Assembly (NCBI GenBank): GCA_963783235.1
Contig: CAWAMN010000002.1
Span: 1,054,001 to 1,118,000 of the forward strand
Direction of reading: 5' to 3'
Source of the DNA: Thiohalomonas sp963783235
GTDB lineage: Bacteria; Pseudomonadota; Gammaproteobacteria; Thiohalomonadales; Thiohalomonadaceae
Length of the DNA: 64,000 nucleotides
The position numbers were made by a program, and so were the translations under genes. The notes beneath the pieces are model-generated. The model was not told the origin of the DNA. It searched no databases and saw only the letters and a list, made by a program, of their open reading frames with translations. Numbering within the stretch: position 1 is the stretch's first letter; each line of letters begins with the position of its first letter. Positions 14,023 to 25,845 of this stretch are shown here, piece by piece.

Positions 14023-17000
14023 CCACCGGCGGACCTAACGACCCCTTTCTGCCGCGCCTGCTCGAGGCTATTCGCCAAGCCAATGAGATCGACTTTGCTG
14101 TCGCCTTCATCAAGGCCAGCGGTCTCGAGCTGCTCTACGATGCATTGAGCGAGGCGGTCACCGTCCGCAAAGCGCGACTGCGGGTGCTGACCAGTGATTA
14201 CCTCGACGTGACCGATCCGCAAGCACTGCGTATGCTCATGCTGCTGGGCGACGAGGGTGCCGAGGTTCGGGTGTATGGGGCAGGATCGAGCAGCTTCCAC
14301 TTGAAAGCCTACATCTGCGTGCGAACCGATGGCGAGGAGACCGTCTACGGCACCGCCTTCGTGGGCTCCAGCAACATCAGCGCGACCGCTCTGCAGGATG
14401 GCGTGGAATGGAACTACCGGATCGGCCTGCCCGAAACCGATCACCCTGAGCCGGAACGCTTCAACGAGATCCGTAACGCGTTCGTGCGCCTGTTCAACAA
14501 CTCGAACGCACGCCCTCTGGACCACGCCTGGATCGAGGCCTACGAACAGCGCCGCCAATCACACCCTCTACCGGTCGCACCGGGCAGCGATGATCCCGAA
14601 CTGCCGCCGCCCAAACCAACCCTGGTACAGCAGGAGGCGCTCACGGCACTATCGGAGACGCGCCGACAGCACTACGCCCGCGGTCTGGTAGTGATGGCGA
14701 CGGGGCTAGGCAAGACCTACCTCGCCGCTTTCGACAGCCAGCAGATGAACGCCGGCCGTGTTCTGTTTGTTGCCCACCGCGAGGAGATTCTGCTGCAGGC
14801 GGAGCAGACCTTTCAGCGCATCCGCCCCCGGGCGCGCGTGGGTCGCTATACCGGAACCCGTAAGGATGATCAGGTCGATCTACTATTCGCCTCGGTCCAG
14901 ACCCTGGGCCAAGCCCATCACCTCGAGCGGTTTGTTCCAGGCCAGTTCGACTACATCGTGGTGGACGAATTTCACCACGCGGCGGCCAACACCTATCGCC
15001 GCTTACTGAACCACTTTCAACCTCGATTCCTCCTGGGGCTCACCGCCACTCCGGAACGCACCGACCAGTCCGACATCCTCTCCCTCTGCGACGACAACCT
15101 GGTCTACACCTGTGACCTGTTTCAGGGGGTGAACGAAAAACTGCTCTGCCCCTTCACCTATTACGGCATCCACGACGAATCGGTGGAGTACGACGCAATC
15201 CCATGGCGCAACGGCCGCTTCGAACCGGACGCCCTGAGCAACAAACTGGCGACGCTCGCCCGGGCGCGCCACGCCTGGCGGGAGTGGCAGGAGAAACGGC
15301 AGCGGCGAACCCTCGCCTTTTGCGTATCGCAGCGGCACGCAGATTTTATGGCCGACCACTTCCTTAAAGAGGGCGTCAAGGCTGCCGCGGTCTACGCGGG
15401 TTCCGCGCTGGGACGGGGCGAGGCCCTGGACGCCCTGCGTGAAGGTCAGCTTGAAGTGATCTTCTCGGTAGACCTGTTCAACGAGGGCGTCGACCTTCCG
15501 GCCATCGACACCGTGATGATGCTCCGCCCGACCGAATCCAAAATCCTCTTCATCCAGCAGCTCGGGCGCGGGCTGCGTCGGCATGAGGAGAAGGAACGTT
15601 TGGTGGTGCTCGATTTCATCGGCAACCACCGAGGCTTCCTCAACAAGCCGCAAGCACTGTTCAATGTCAGCGCTACCTACCGTGCCCTGGCCGCCTTCGC
15701 CCGCAAAGCGGAACAGGGTAAGCTCCGGCTGCCGGAAGGCTGTTACGTCAACTACGACCTGGCGATTATCGACTTCCTCAAGCGACTGGACAGCAAGGGG
15801 ATTCAGCAGGACTACCAAGCCCTCAAAGATACTCTGGGACGCCGCCCGACACTGGCAGAGCTCTATCGGGCCGGCGTCAGCATGCCACAACTGCGCAAGC
15901 AGTATGGCCACTGGTGGGCATTAGTTCAGGACCAGGGGGACCTGAGCGCCGAGGAGGAGGCCTGTCTTGAGCGGCATCGCGACTTCTTCCGCGAGGTGGA
16001 GACGACCGCGATGACCAAGAGCTTCAAAATGGTCCTGTTGGAATCGCTGCTCGAAAACGATGGCTTTCTGAAGCCACCCCAGGTTGGAACCCTATCGGCC
16101 CAAGCGTTCGCGGTGTTCCATCGCCGGCGCCACCTCATTCCGGATATCGTTTCAGAGTTACGGGATATCGAGCAGATCGATCCAGTCCGGTGGCACCGCT
16201 ACTGGAGCGGCAACCCCATCAATGCCTGGACCGGCGGTAATCGCCAAGGCGGTCGAATTTGGTTCGAGGTGGTCGATGATCTCTTTCGCCCCCGTTTCCC
16301 CGTCGATTCAAGCGAGATCGAACCGTTTGAATCGATGCTCCAAGAGCTGGTGGACTATCGCCTGGCGGACTACCAGGCCCGCCGCCCCGCAACTGACGAA
16401 GCGTCCGCAATCCCCTCAGCCGATGTGGTGCCATTCCCACAGTCAACCGAGGGGACCGAGCTGCCCTACTTCCCCAACCTCCGCATCGCCTGCGGCTACT
16501 TCCGCACCGGGAGCGCCGACGCCGAGGAGTACCGCACCCTTGGCCCGGGCCACGGTCGCCTCGACCCGGCCCGTAACTTCATCGCCCGCGCCATCGGCGA
16601 CTCCATGAATGGCGGCAAACACCCAATCCACGACGGCGACTACCTGCTCCTCGAACGCATGGATGCCGCCAACGCGGGCACCATCACCGGCAGCATCGTG
16701 GTCATCGAACGCCAGGACGCCACGGGCGACGACCAATATCTCCTGCGTAAGGTCACCAAGACACCGGATGGGCAGTACATCCTCAAGGCGGCCAACCCCG
16801 ACTACCCGGACTACACGGCGGAAGACACCATGCGCACCCTGGCACGGTTCAGAGCCGTGCTCGACCCGTTGGAACTAGCAGTCGGCCAAAGCTTCATGCG
16901 CGAAGAGATCCCGGAACTCTTCGGCGAGAGCTTCAACCCGGGCAACTGGCACGCCGGCCACGTCGTCCTGAATAACCCGCGCCGACACATCCTACTGGTG

Positions 17001-17279
17001 ACCCTTAACAAACAAGGCAAGAGCGCCGAGCACCGTTACCACGACTATTTCATCGACGAACATACCTTCCACTGGCAGAGCCAGAACCGCACCACGCCGG
17101 AAAGCGCATGGGGAAGGGAAATCATCGAGCACGAACGGCGCGGCATCGAGGTCCACCTGTTCATTCGTGAGCAAAAACTAATCGGCGGTAAGGCTGCCCC
17201 TTTCCGCTATTTCGGGCAGGCGCGCTACCAGAGCCATCAGGGAAGCGGGCCTATGAATGTCGTGTGGGAAATTATCTAA
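14007..17279 (+). CDS. PLD-nuclease / SF2 helicase / S24-like / DUF3427 fusion protein
   Basis: The 1,090-residue protein has several domains in order. Residues ~1-170 are a phospholipase-D-type domain with one HKD-like motif (H98, K100; GSSN at 120-123). Residues ~205-570 are a superfamily II helicase: ATGLGKT with K236, DEFH at 320-323 instead of DEAH, LTATPERTD, and arginine-finger QQLGRGLRRHEEK. A linker of ~270 residues follows. Residues ~830-930 resemble an S24/LexA peptidase, with GDSM (S866) and LLRKVTK (K915) as a possible Ser-Lys pair. The C-terminus matches DUF3427. GGAGG precedes ATG 14007. The family occurs in defence and repair settings; the function here is inferred. Confidence 0.85.
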   Translation: MPPYLTTGGPNDPFLPRLLEAIRQANEIDFAVAFIKASGLELLYDALSEAVTVRKARLRVLTSDYLDVTDPQALRMLMLLGDEGAEVRVYGAGSSSFHLKAYICVRTDGEETVYGTAFVGSSNISATALQDGVEWNYRIGLPETDHPEPERFNEIRNAFVRLFNNSNARPLDHAWIEAYEQRRQSHPLPVAPGSDDPELPPPKPTLVQQEALTALSETRRQHYARGLVVMATGLGKTYLAAFDSQQMNAGRVLFVAHREEILLQAEQTFQRIRPRARVGRYTGTRKDDQVDLLFASVQTLGQAHHLERFVPGQFDYIVVDEFHHAAANTYRRLLNHFQPRFLLGLTATPERTDQSDILSLCDDNLVYTCDLFQGVNEKLLCPFTYYGIHDESVEYDAIPWRNGRFEPDALSNKLATLARARHAWREWQEKRQRRTLAFCVSQRHADFMADHFLKEGVKAAAVYAGSALGRGEALDALREGQLEVIFSVDLFNEGVDLPAIDTVMMLRPTESKILFIQQLGRGLRRHEEKERLVVLDFIGNHRGFLNKPQALFNVSATYRALAAFARKAEQGKLRLPEGCYVNYDLAIIDFLKRLDSKGIQQDYQALKDTLGRRPTLAELYRAGVSMPQLRKQYGHWWALVQDQGDLSAEEEACLERHRDFFREVETTAMTKSFKMVLLESLLENDGFLKPPQVGTLSAQAFAVFHRRRHLIPDIVSELRDIEQIDPVRWHRYWSGNPINAWTGGNRQGGRIWFEVVDDLFRPRFPVDSSEIEPFESMLQELVDYRLADYQARRPATDEASAIPSADVVPFPQSTEGTELPYFPNLRIACGYFRTGSADAEEYRTLGPGHGRLDPARNFIARAIGDSMNGGKHPIHDGDYLLLERMDAANAGTITGSIVVIERQDATGDDQYLLRKVTKTPDGQYILKAANPDYPDYTAEDTMRTLARFRAVLDPLELAVGQSFMREEIPELFGESFNPGNWHAGHVVLNNPRRHILLVTLNKQGKSAEHRYHDYFIDEHTFHWQSQNRTTPESAWGREIIEHERRGIEVHLFIREQKLIGGKAAPFRYFGQARYQSHQGSGPMNVVWEII

Positions 17280-17622
17280 ATAAAGGTTTCCGCCGCTTGC
17301 GGCGTGCTAGCGCCTGTATGTTTCCCGGTAGTCTTCGTGATCGGTTGCCCCGCCAAATCCCCTCGGTTTCGCGGCAGTTGAAGTCCTTGATTATGCCAAG
17401 ACTATAACGCCGAGCGTCATAACCGAGAAAAAGCTCTCACGGCCTTTTCGAGCGAATTGTCGGTGTTTGGCTTCTCACCACGCAAAGAGGTCAGTGACAA
17501 ATCAGAAACGTCTGTCTCATCCCCTTTTGATTCTGGAAGTGGTAACGCGGTCCGCCTTCCCAACCTAGACTTGGGGGACAGCGTCTGAGCAATCCAAGCT
17601 CCAACCCGGGGGAAGGTCCGAC
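17280..17622. other. Intergenic region between helicase and first VOC gene
   Basis: A CGCCGC-TT-GCGGCG hairpin at about 17291-17304 follows the helicase stop and may terminate its transcript. From 17535 the sequence is part of the 0.66 kb direct repeat. No gene is supported. Confidence 0.35.
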
Positions 17623-17991
17623 ATGATCGCACATACCACGTTACACGTGAGCGACTACGCCACATCGAAGGCGTTCTACGTGCGGGCTCTCGCGCCGCTC
17701 GGTTATAGGAATAATATGGAATTCGGCGAGTCCGCGGGTTTCAATGACGGAAAGAATACCGACTTCTGGATTGAGCACGAGGAGACTGTTGTACCGACTC
17801 ACCTCGCTTTCGAGGTGAAGAGCCGAAAGGAGGTTGAGGCATTCTACAGGGCGGCGCTGGATGCCGGTGCAACCGATAACGGCGGCCCGGGCTATCGTGA
17901 CTATTGGCCGGGCTACTATGCCGCGTTCGTCTATGACCCTGACGGCCACAACGTCGAGGCCGTCTGGTACGACTATGGGAAAGTCGGGTGA
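17623..17991 (+). CDS. VOC (glyoxalase/dioxygenase fold) protein, copy 1
   Basis: The 122-residue protein starts MIAHTTLHVSDYATSKAFY, where the His is the usual first metal ligand of VOC proteins. It continues with TDFWIEHEE, THLAFEVKSRKEVEAFYRA and YYAAFVYDPDGHNVEAVWY, the last Glu being the usual second metal ligand. Such single-domain proteins dimerise to form glyoxalase- or fosfomycin-resistance-like sites; the substrate is unknown. A GGAAGG site precedes the ATG. It differs from copy 2 (19634) by very few residues, for example ESAGF against EAAGF, showing a recent duplication. Confidence 0.85.
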   Translation: MIAHTTLHVSDYATSKAFYVRALAPLGYRNNMEFGESAGFNDGKNTDFWIEHEETVVPTHLAFEVKSRKEVEAFYRAALDAGATDNGGPGYRDYWPGYYAAFVYDPDGHNVEAVWYDYGKVG

Positions 17992-18067
17992 GCCTGGATG
18001 GAGTTGGACGCTAGGGCTTTTGCGATTGGCCGGGCTGTTCAGGGAGTCTGAAAAGGTCTGGTGCGAC

Positions 18068-18197
18068 TTACTGGAGAATCCATTCCCCCCGCACCCTAAT
18101 CGCCTCATACATCGCATCGGGGGCAAGGTCGATGTCGTTCGGCCATGCGACCGCGCCACGGTCCACGAAAGCCTTCTCGAAGAAGGCAGGCTCTTTT
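18068..18197 (-). pseudogene. DUF2442 protein, truncated copy
   Basis: The minus strand encodes only the final ~43 residues of the DUF2442 gene (KEPAFFEKAFVDRGAVAWPN through RVRGEWILQ). The 5' half is absent because the duplication ended here. Just beyond the break lies GAATAACAGGGTCAGAG. It has no start codon of its own and is not expected to be expressed. Confidence 0.85.
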
Positions 18198-18216
18198 GAA
18201 TAACAGGGTCAGAGCC
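18198..18216. repeat. ACAGGGTCAGAG-type motif, copy 2, at duplication edge
   Basis: GAATAACAGGGTCAGAGCC begins at the base where copy 1 of the 663-bp repeat ends. It matches, in opposite orientation, the motif at 12897-12920. Confidence 0.5.
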
Positions 18217-18381
18217 AAATAAACCGAAGGCGCTAGCCTGAATAGACCTCTCAAGACCCGGTTCCCTAACTGGCGGCCTGGGAACGGCATTTGTCACTTC
18301 CGTGCATTCCTTCGGGTCCCTGCCGCATCCGACGGAAGCTAACTGGTACCAAGCCGTCGCAGTCCCCTTCGGGACAACTAC

Positions 18382-18678
18382 TCAGGCTCGCAACCGCTTT
18401 ACCTCTGTACCCACGCGATCGCCGAGTGCGGCGTGTGCCTCTTCGAGTTCGTAGTCGTCCTGAAGCCCCATCCAAAATTGTTCGGTGGTACCGAAGTAGC
18501 GAGCCAGACGCACGGCCGTGTCCGTCGTGACGGCGCGCTTGCCGAGCACGATTTCGTTGATACGGCGCGGGGGAATGTTGATATCCCGGGCGAGCCGGTT
18601 CTGACTGATCCCAAGCGGGACCAGAAACTCTTCCAGCAAGATCTCACCGGGATGGATGTTTGGGAGTTTGTCGGCCAT
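18382..18678 (-). CDS. higA: HigA-family HTH antitoxin, orphan
   Basis: The 98-residue protein shows NIHPGEILLEEFLVPLGISQ, the helix-turn-helix NRLARDINIPPRRINEIVLG, and FWMGLQDDYELEEA, which is the HigA family pattern. A GGAAG site precedes the ATG at 18678; an in-frame TTG lies five codons earlier. No HigB toxin is upstream: the next gene 28 bp away is the HTH gene of a TumA/TumE-like pair. It may be a solitary antitoxin that protects against related toxins, or a relic whose toxin was deleted. Confidence 0.85.
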   Translation of the reverse strand: MADKLPNIHPGEILLEEFLVPLGISQNRLARDINIPPRRINEIVLGKRAVTTDTAVRLARYFGTTEQFWMGLQDDYELEEAHAALGDRVGTEVKRLRA

Positions 18679-18706
18679 GTGAATAGCTTCCAACTAAGTT
18701 GTCGCG

Positions 18707-19060
18707 TCAGGCCCGGATTTCGAACTCCGTAACTTTTGCGATCGGCCGGAGGCAGCGGCGGTCGCGCTTTAGCTCCACCAGTCCGTAGTTGGAGAGTGTT
18801 CGAAGCGTTCGGGAGAGATTGCTGGCTTTTCGGCCGGTGCTTTGGGCGAGCTCCTCCAACGACCCAGGATGCGTTTCGGCAATATGCCGTAAGAGCGCTC
18901 GATTTTTATCGCTGAGCACCTCGGCAAGCGAACGCATGGAAGGGAACCAGACCTTGGGATCGGTCGGCTTCGGGTGGTACTCGCCGCGGGCAATAGCGAG
19001 GGCGCGGGCCCGGATTTGTTCCTGGGGCATGACGCCGATGCGGATTTTGCGTTTGTTCAT
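18707..19060 (-). CDS. HTH antitoxin of a TumA/TumE-type module
   Basis: The 117-residue protein ends in a winged-helix region: KNRALLRHIAETHPGSLEEL, then RKASNLSRTLRTLSNYGLVE, typical of MarR/ArsR-like DNA-binding folds. The N-terminus has PTDPKVWFPSMRSLAEVLS. This layout fits the TumA-type antitoxin paired with DUF6516 (TumE) toxins. Its start overlaps the stop of the TumE gene (ATGA). Here the toxin-type gene is upstream, so the order is toxin then antitoxin. Autoregulation is likely from the family. Confidence 0.75.
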   Translation of the reverse strand: MNKRKIRIGVMPQEQIRARALAIARGEYHPKPTDPKVWFPSMRSLAEVLSDKNRALLRHIAETHPGSLEELAQSTGRKASNLSRTLRTLSNYGLVELKRDRRCLRPIAKVTEFEIRA

Positions 19061-19422
19061 CGCTTTAGAACACCTTGATCTTTCAAGTAGCGGTCCACAG
19101 CCTGGAAGAAGTCCGCCAACAGTTGCTCGGGCGTTTCAAATTCATACGGGATTCCCTCGTCCTCATCCGTTCGGTGCCGGTGGTCGTACTCAAGGCACCG
19201 ACCGGAAAAGCGATTGCCACGCACCCGAACGGCATGGGCATTGTCAAACCCCAAGACCCGACGGCCGTCAATGGCATGCAGGGTTAGGCTATAGCTGACT
19301 CCGTGTGGTCGGTTGAGCGTAGCGGCTACTCGTTTAGCTTCGACCTTGGTCCAGTATCCACCGTCCTGGCCGAAAATTTGACCATCCAGGTCCAGCAAAG
19401 TCTCCAGTCCTTTAGCATCCAT
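19057..19422 (-). CDS. TumE-like toxin (DUF6516 family)
   Basis: The 121-residue protein has VSYSLTLHAIDGRRVLGFDN, then a His-rich YDHRHRTDEDEGIPYEFETP and LLADFFQAVDRYL. The sequence RVLGFDNAH followed by YDHRHR and PYEF is the signature of DUF6516/TumE proteins, reported as toxins partnered with an HTH antitoxin. It overlaps the HTH gene by 4 bp. Its ribosome site is weak. The histidines are intact, so an active toxin is plausible. Confidence 0.75.
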   Translation of the reverse strand: MDAKGLETLLDLDGQIFGQDGGYWTKVEAKRVAATLNRPHGVSYSLTLHAIDGRRVLGFDNAHAVRVRGNRFSGRCLEYDHRHRTDEDEGIPYEFETPEQLLADFFQAVDRYLKDQGVLKR

Positions 19423-19544
19423 TCCAATTATCGGCAGATCATAGTCTTCCGCTTAGGATACGCCCAATTTTCGGTTGCAAGCAATCGGACTTTGTTGCAG
19501 TTGAAGGGACTGCGGTTGCAGGCATGATGAGGGTCAGTGATTTG

Positions 19545-20208
19545 GGAAGTGGTACGCGGTCCACCTTCCCAACCTAGACTTGGGGGGGACAGAATCTGAG
19601 CAATCCAAGCTCCAACCCGGGGGTAGACCGACCATGATCGCGCATACCACGTTACACGTGAGCGACTACGCCACATCGAAGGCGTTCTACGTGCGGGCTC
19701 TCGCGCCGCTCGGTTACAGGAATAATATGGAATTCGGAGAGGCCGCGGGTTTCAATGACGGAAAGAACACCGACTTCTGGATTGAGCACGAGGAGACCGT
19801 TGTACCGACTCACCTCGCTTTCGAGGTAAAGAGCCGAAAGGAGGTTGAGGCATTCTACAGGGCGGCACTGGATGCCGGTGCAACCGATAACGGCGGCCCG
19901 GGCTATCGTGACTATTGGCCGGGCTACTATGCCGCGTTCGTCTATGACCCTGACGGCCACAACGTCGAGGCCGTCTGGTACGACTATGGGAAAGTCGGGT
20001 GAGCCTGGATGGAGTTGGACGCTAGGGCTTTTGCGATTGGCCGGGCTGTTCAGGGAGTCTGAAAAGGTCTGGTGCGACTTACTGGAGAATCCATTCCCCC
20101 CGCACCCTAATCGCCTCATACATCGCATCGGGGGCAAGGTCGATGTCGTTCGGCCATGCGAGCGCGCCACGGTCCACGAAAGCCTTCTCGAAGAAGGCAG
20201 GCTCTTTT
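19545..20208. repeat. 664-bp direct repeat, copy 2 (parental)
   Basis: This is the counterpart of 17535-18197. Because the adjoining DUF2442 gene is complete here, this is the original locus. The two copies differ at only scattered positions, most of them in the 5' flank of the VOC gene. Confidence 0.9.
19634..20002 (+). CDS. VOC (glyoxalase/dioxygenase fold) protein, copy 2
   Basis: The 122-residue protein is almost identical to the product of 17623-17991, with the same metal-ligand positions (His in TTLHVSDY, Glu in NVEAVWYDY). Its ribosome site (GGGGTAG) is weaker than that of copy 1 (GGAAGG), so the copies may differ in expression. Possible small-molecule detoxification or antibiotic-modification roles come only from the fold. 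Confidence 0.85.
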   Translation: MIAHTTLHVSDYATSKAFYVRALAPLGYRNNMEFGEAAGFNDGKNTDFWIEHEETVVPTHLAFEVKSRKEVEAFYRAALDAGATDNGGPGYRDYWPGYYAAFVYDPDGHNVEAVWYDYGKVG

Positions 20209-20333
20209 AGGGCTTCGAAAACACCGGTGAGATGCTCAGGCGTGAAGCGTACCTTTCCGGTCAGGCCGTCTCGAAAGCGCACTCTCAAGCTTAGGTGCTG
20301 TACCGGTTCAACTTCTACGACGTCCCAGTGCAT
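20079..20333 (-). CDS. DUF2442 domain protein
   Basis: The 84-residue protein begins MHWDVVEVEPVQHLSLRVRF, continues VRFTPEHLTGVFEALKEPAFF and ends NDIDLAPDAMYEAIRVRGEW. This is the full DUF2442 pattern: a small alpha-beta protein commonly encoded beside DUF4160 or toxin-antitoxin genes. No DUF4160 gene is adjacent. Its function is unproven, though the genomic habit suggests a TA-associated role. A truncated duplicate is at 18068-18197. Confidence 0.85.
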   Translation of the reverse strand: MHWDVVEVEPVQHLSLRVRFRDGLTGKVRFTPEHLTGVFEALKEPAFFEKAFVDRGALAWPNDIDLAPDAMYEAIRVRGEWILQ

Positions 20334-20402
20334 CTTTGATCGAGCGGCGGAGGACAGATCTTCCTGAATTCAGTTGGATGAGCGATTGTGGCGAAAACGG
20401 CT

Positions 20403-20693
20403 CTATCTTCCATCCTCTAAAAATACTTCAGGATGCCGTTCTGCTACCCGCAACAGAGCCTTCGCCGGCCCTTGGGGCTTACGCCTACCCTGCTCCCAGT
20501 CCTGCACGGTTCTGGCGCTTACCCCCATCAAGCCGGCAAATGCCGTCTGGGAAAGACCGAGCTTGCTGCGAATGGCCTTAGGGGGTGCAGGCTCGCGCAA
20601 CTGGTGGGTCTTAAGAGCGACTTTTCCCGCTTTATGGGCTTTGATTTCGCGGATACCGTCGAGAATTTCCTTGCCAATGTCGCGTTCAGTCAT
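20403..20693 (-). CDS. NadS/HigA2-type HTH antitoxin
   Basis: The 96-residue protein contains ERDIGKEILDGIREIKAHK followed by a helix-turn-helix, SKLGLSQTAFAGLMGVSARTVQDWE, then QGRRKPQGPAKALLRVAERHPE. This is the pattern of antitoxins paired with RelE/HigB2-type toxins, in which the HTH is near the C-terminus. The ATG at 20693 overlaps the toxin stop by 8 bp. The longer upstream frame would lie inside the toxin gene and is rejected. Confidence 0.85.
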   Translation of the reverse strand: MTERDIGKEILDGIREIKAHKAGKVALKTHQLREPAPPKAIRSKLGLSQTAFAGLMGVSARTVQDWEQGRRKPQGPAKALLRVAERHPEVFLEDGR

Positions 20694-20997
20694 ACTCGAT
20701 CTCCTCCGCAATCTGCCGCAGCGTATGTGCGGGTATGGTCTCGCGTTCGTTCTTTGCATATACCGTGAGCATCCAAATTTCGCTGTTGGACCGCTTGAGG
20801 TAATAAATAATTCTGAGACCTCCGCGCTTCCCCTCTCCCTCGCGGCGCCAGCGGACTTTTCTCACGCCTCTTGAGCCCGGAATCACCGCTCCGACTCCCG
20901 GGTGCTCAACCAAATATCCTTGCAAGCCTGCGTACTCATCATCCGACAGATAGTTGGAAATCAGCCGGGTGAAAATTGATGTCTCGATAAATAGCAT
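20686..20997 (-). CDS. RelE/HigB2-type mRNA interferase toxin
   Basis: The 103-residue protein shows FIETSIFTRLISNYLSDDEY, LQGYLVEHPGVGAVIPGSRG, VRKVRWRREGEGKRGGLRII and IWMLTVYAKNERETI. These are the standard features of RelE/HigB2 toxins: a basic central strand and a terminal YxKNE-type motif. It is the first gene of a two-gene operon with the HTH antitoxin. All expected regions are present, so this pair is probably functional, unlike the damaged modules at 2.5 and 12.3 kb. Confidence 0.85.
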   Translation of the reverse strand: MLFIETSIFTRLISNYLSDDEYAGLQGYLVEHPGVGAVIPGSRGVRKVRWRREGEGKRGGLRIIYYLKRSNSEIWMLTVYAKNERETIPAHTLRQIAEEIEYD

Positions 20998-21194
20998 AAT
21001 CCTTTGCCTACGGCAATGCCGTACCCCATTCTGGAATCCGGTGTTTGGCTTTCCTTTTCGCTCAGTCTCCGAGATTAACGCTCTGCGTTTGCTACTCCAA
21101 CCGTTCCTGATCCAAGAACCGATTGGAAGTGTGGTGCCGATGTCCTCTCGAAAGCTCGCAAGGGAATCGCCACGGGGGCGCGGCTCCTACCGGG

Positions 21195-25214
<4,020 letters not shown>

Positions 25215-25586
25215 GCTGGTGCTTGGGATTCTTTTTGAGGAAATTGGGCGGGAATTCTAGCACGGAGGTGGGACAAACTCCTGTGGGGGCGCGGGTTTGT
25301 CCATCGGTGGGGAGTCCTGAATTGGTGGAAGCGACATCCTTTCCGCGAATAGCGTTGATGGAACGGACCTTTCGCGGCTGGAGTCCGATCCCCCGGGTCG
25401 GCAGGTTGGATCCGATGGCCCTGCGGGCCATGTTCGGCCAGGGGGCTGGCCTCCTGCAAGAGTAGAGCCGGCGGGCCCTACTCCGGTTGGAGGCCACCCC
25501 CTGGCCGAAAGCGGAGGAGCCGTCATTAGCGTGTCCCGGATGGTGGTTGCCGGGACACGGGCCCGAGCGCGGGCCTTTTGCCATAC
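25215..25586. other. metH upstream region with repeat element
   Basis: About 370 bp carry a GGAGGCCAGCCCC-type repeat (25405-25515) and a short REP-like TTCGCGGCTGGAGTCCG at 25371-25387. A palindromic-looking ACAAACTCCTGTGGGGGCGC block lies near 25272. I found no recognisable riboswitch consensus or gene. Confidence 0.4.
25405..25515. repeat. GGCCAGGGGGCTGGCC-type repeat, copy A
   Basis: GATGGCCCTGCGGGCC and TTCGGCCAGGGGGCTGGCCT are followed by a second palindrome ending CCCCCTGGCCGAAAG. The same order of elements recurs at 27045-27155. Confidence 0.7.
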
Positions 25587-25820
25587 CTATCCCGCTTTGC
25601 GGATCAGGAACTCGAAGGCACCGTCGGATTCGCCGGACGACACCAGCTCGTTACCGGTCTGTTTGCAGAAGGATTCGAAATCCTTCACCGAACCGGGGTC
25701 GGTGGCGACAACCCGCAGGGTCTGTCCGTCGTTCATCCCGGCGATGGCCTTCTTCGCGCGCAGGATGGGCAGGGGGCAATTGAGGCCCTTGGCGTCCAGT
25801 TCTTCGTCATATGCACTCAT
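25587..25820 (-). CDS. TusA-family sulfur carrier protein
   Basis: The 77-residue protein contains LDAKGLNCPLPILRAKKAI, the TusA/YedF/SirA signature with Cys15 as the persulfide-carrying residue. It continues with LRVVATDPGSVKDFESF and ends with a short beta-strand. TusA proteins relay sulfane sulfur in tRNA thiolation or in dissimilatory sulfur oxidation; which one applies here is not shown, as no dsr or hdr genes are in view. GGAG precedes the ATG at 25820. It lies 25 bp downstream of the nitroreductase remnant, on the same strand. Confidence 0.88.
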   Translation of the reverse strand: MSAYDEELDAKGLNCPLPILRAKKAIAGMNDGQTLRVVATDPGSVKDFESFCKQTGNELVSSGESDGAFEFLIRKAG

Positions 25821-25845
25821 GGCGCTTCTCCTTCGTGGTTGGGGG

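Larger units (their letters stand above)
17535..18197. repeat. 663-bp direct repeat, copy 1
   Basis: This block is nearly identical to 19545-20208 (offset about 2,011 bp). It carries a VOC gene and the 3' part of a DUF2442 gene. Copy 1 ends inside DUF2442, whereas copy 2 continues into the whole gene, so copy 1 is the derived copy. Its right edge abuts an ACAGGGTCAGAG motif. Confidence 0.9.

Noticed and set aside
17417..17665. Minus-strand frame ending DSLTSLRGEKP-like sequence (82 codons)
   Set aside because: Its first half is the reverse of the VOC gene start and the rest matches nothing I know; evidence is too weak to call a gene.
25215..25586. Cobalamin or SAH riboswitch upstream of metH
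   Set aside because: I looked for a B12-box-like or SAH-type core and found only repeat elements. A covariance-model search (Rfam) would be decisive.
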